Source: Thaumarchaeota archaeon UBA183 (GTDB taxonomy: Archaea; Thermoproteota; Nitrososphaeria; Nitrososphaerales; UBA183). From it: a DNA stretch of 5,909 nucleotides. This document shows positions 5,789 through 5,909 of this stretch, piece after piece. The notes under the pieces were generated by a model. That model searched no databases, was not told where the DNA came from, and saw nothing but the letters and a program-made list of their open reading frames with translations. Where the stretch lies: assembly GCA_002495205.1 (NCBI GenBank), contig DAEE01000027.1, positions 17,861-23,769 of the forward strand, in the 5' to 3' direction. Positions within the stretch are counted from its first letter, which is position 1, and each line of letters starts with the position of its first letter. The translations under genes and the position numbers were made by a program.

Positions 5789-5909
5789 CTCGCTTGGCAG
5801 TCAAGACAGCCCTAGCCGGGGTCGGAAACAGCGCTTCCGTGTTCGTCCAGGGGCTCAGGTTCTACTCCGGGAACGAGCGCAAGGGACTCTGGCACCCGAA
5901 CGTCGCCGG
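5785..5909 (+). CDS. ino1: Inositol-3-phosphate synthase, N-terminus (3' end outside window)
   Basis: This NAD-dependent enzyme converts glucose 6-phosphate to myo-inositol 3-phosphate, which archaea use for inositol-containing ether lipids and, in some thermophiles, solutes. Only 41 complete codons are visible. TALAGVGNSASVFVQGL (residues 8-24) matches the family's Rossmann NAD-binding start, usually GVGNCASxLVQG, and the downstream KGLWHPNVAG resembles the GLMHxxLGG segment of archaeal homologues. The cysteine usual after GVGN is a serine here. I chose the GTG at 5785, which overlaps the preceding TGA in GTGA; a TTG at 5794 would remove three residues (MTR) and is a possible alternative. 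Neither start has a clear Shine-Dalgarno, so translation probably depends on coupling to the membrane protein gene. The family call is good given the short fragment. Confidence 0.85.
   Translation, partial: MTRLAVKTALAGVGNSASVFVQGLRFYSGNERKGLWHPNVA

Overview
The window looks like a stretch of an archaeal chromosome carrying core housekeeping genes. It encodes both subunits of DNA topoisomerase VI, a RIO1-type kinase and a Dim2/Pno1-type KH protein, together with GrpE and a DnaK of the type that lacks the insertion found in the proteobacterial ATPase domain. The DnaK and Top6B sequences (for example RGMFGLGG in the Top6B G2 box) most resemble my memory of Nitrososphaeria/Thaumarchaeota proteins. 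The DNA is GC-rich, and AGG is a favoured arginine codon. I therefore infer a GC-rich member or relative of the Nitrososphaeria; no marker gene here settles the lineage. A GrpE/DnaK system argues against an extreme hyperthermophile.

Layout: positions 1-1224 (minus strand) hold grpE followed by dnaK, which overlap by 8 nt; dnaK runs off the left edge. About 1225-1301 is a compact divergent promoter region. One AT-rich element can be read as a TATA box in both directions, and it sits at the centre of a perfect 8-bp GC-rich inverted repeat. To the right (plus strand) come rio1 (1302-2075) and the KH protein (2072-2671), joined by a 4-nt overlap. A 116-nt gap follows, with a weak TATA-like element and a mini-ORF, and then top6B (2788-4416) and top6A (4361-5476), which overlap by 56 nt. 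After a 102-nt gap with its own TATA-like element come a two-helix small membrane protein (5579-5788) and, overlapping it by 4 nt, the start of an inositol-3-phosphate synthase gene that runs off the right edge.

Functionally there are four blocks: protein folding (GrpE recharges DnaK), late small-subunit ribosome maturation (Rio1 and Dim2-like KH protein), DNA supercoil relaxation and decatenation (Top6B is the ATPase, Top6A the DNA-cleaving subunit), and inositol phosphate synthesis, probably for polar lipids, beside an unknown membrane protein. Most starts are tightly coupled by overlaps or good Shine-Dalgarno sequences. rio1 and the small membrane protein look leaderless or nearly so.

I see no mobile element, CRISPR array, RNA gene or defence system. 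The most notable points are a DnaK with serine in place of the conserved aspartate of the phosphate-2 loop, the symmetric divergent promoter, and the dual-coding top6B/top6A junction, where one DNA stretch encodes an acidic tail in one frame and a basic tail in the other.
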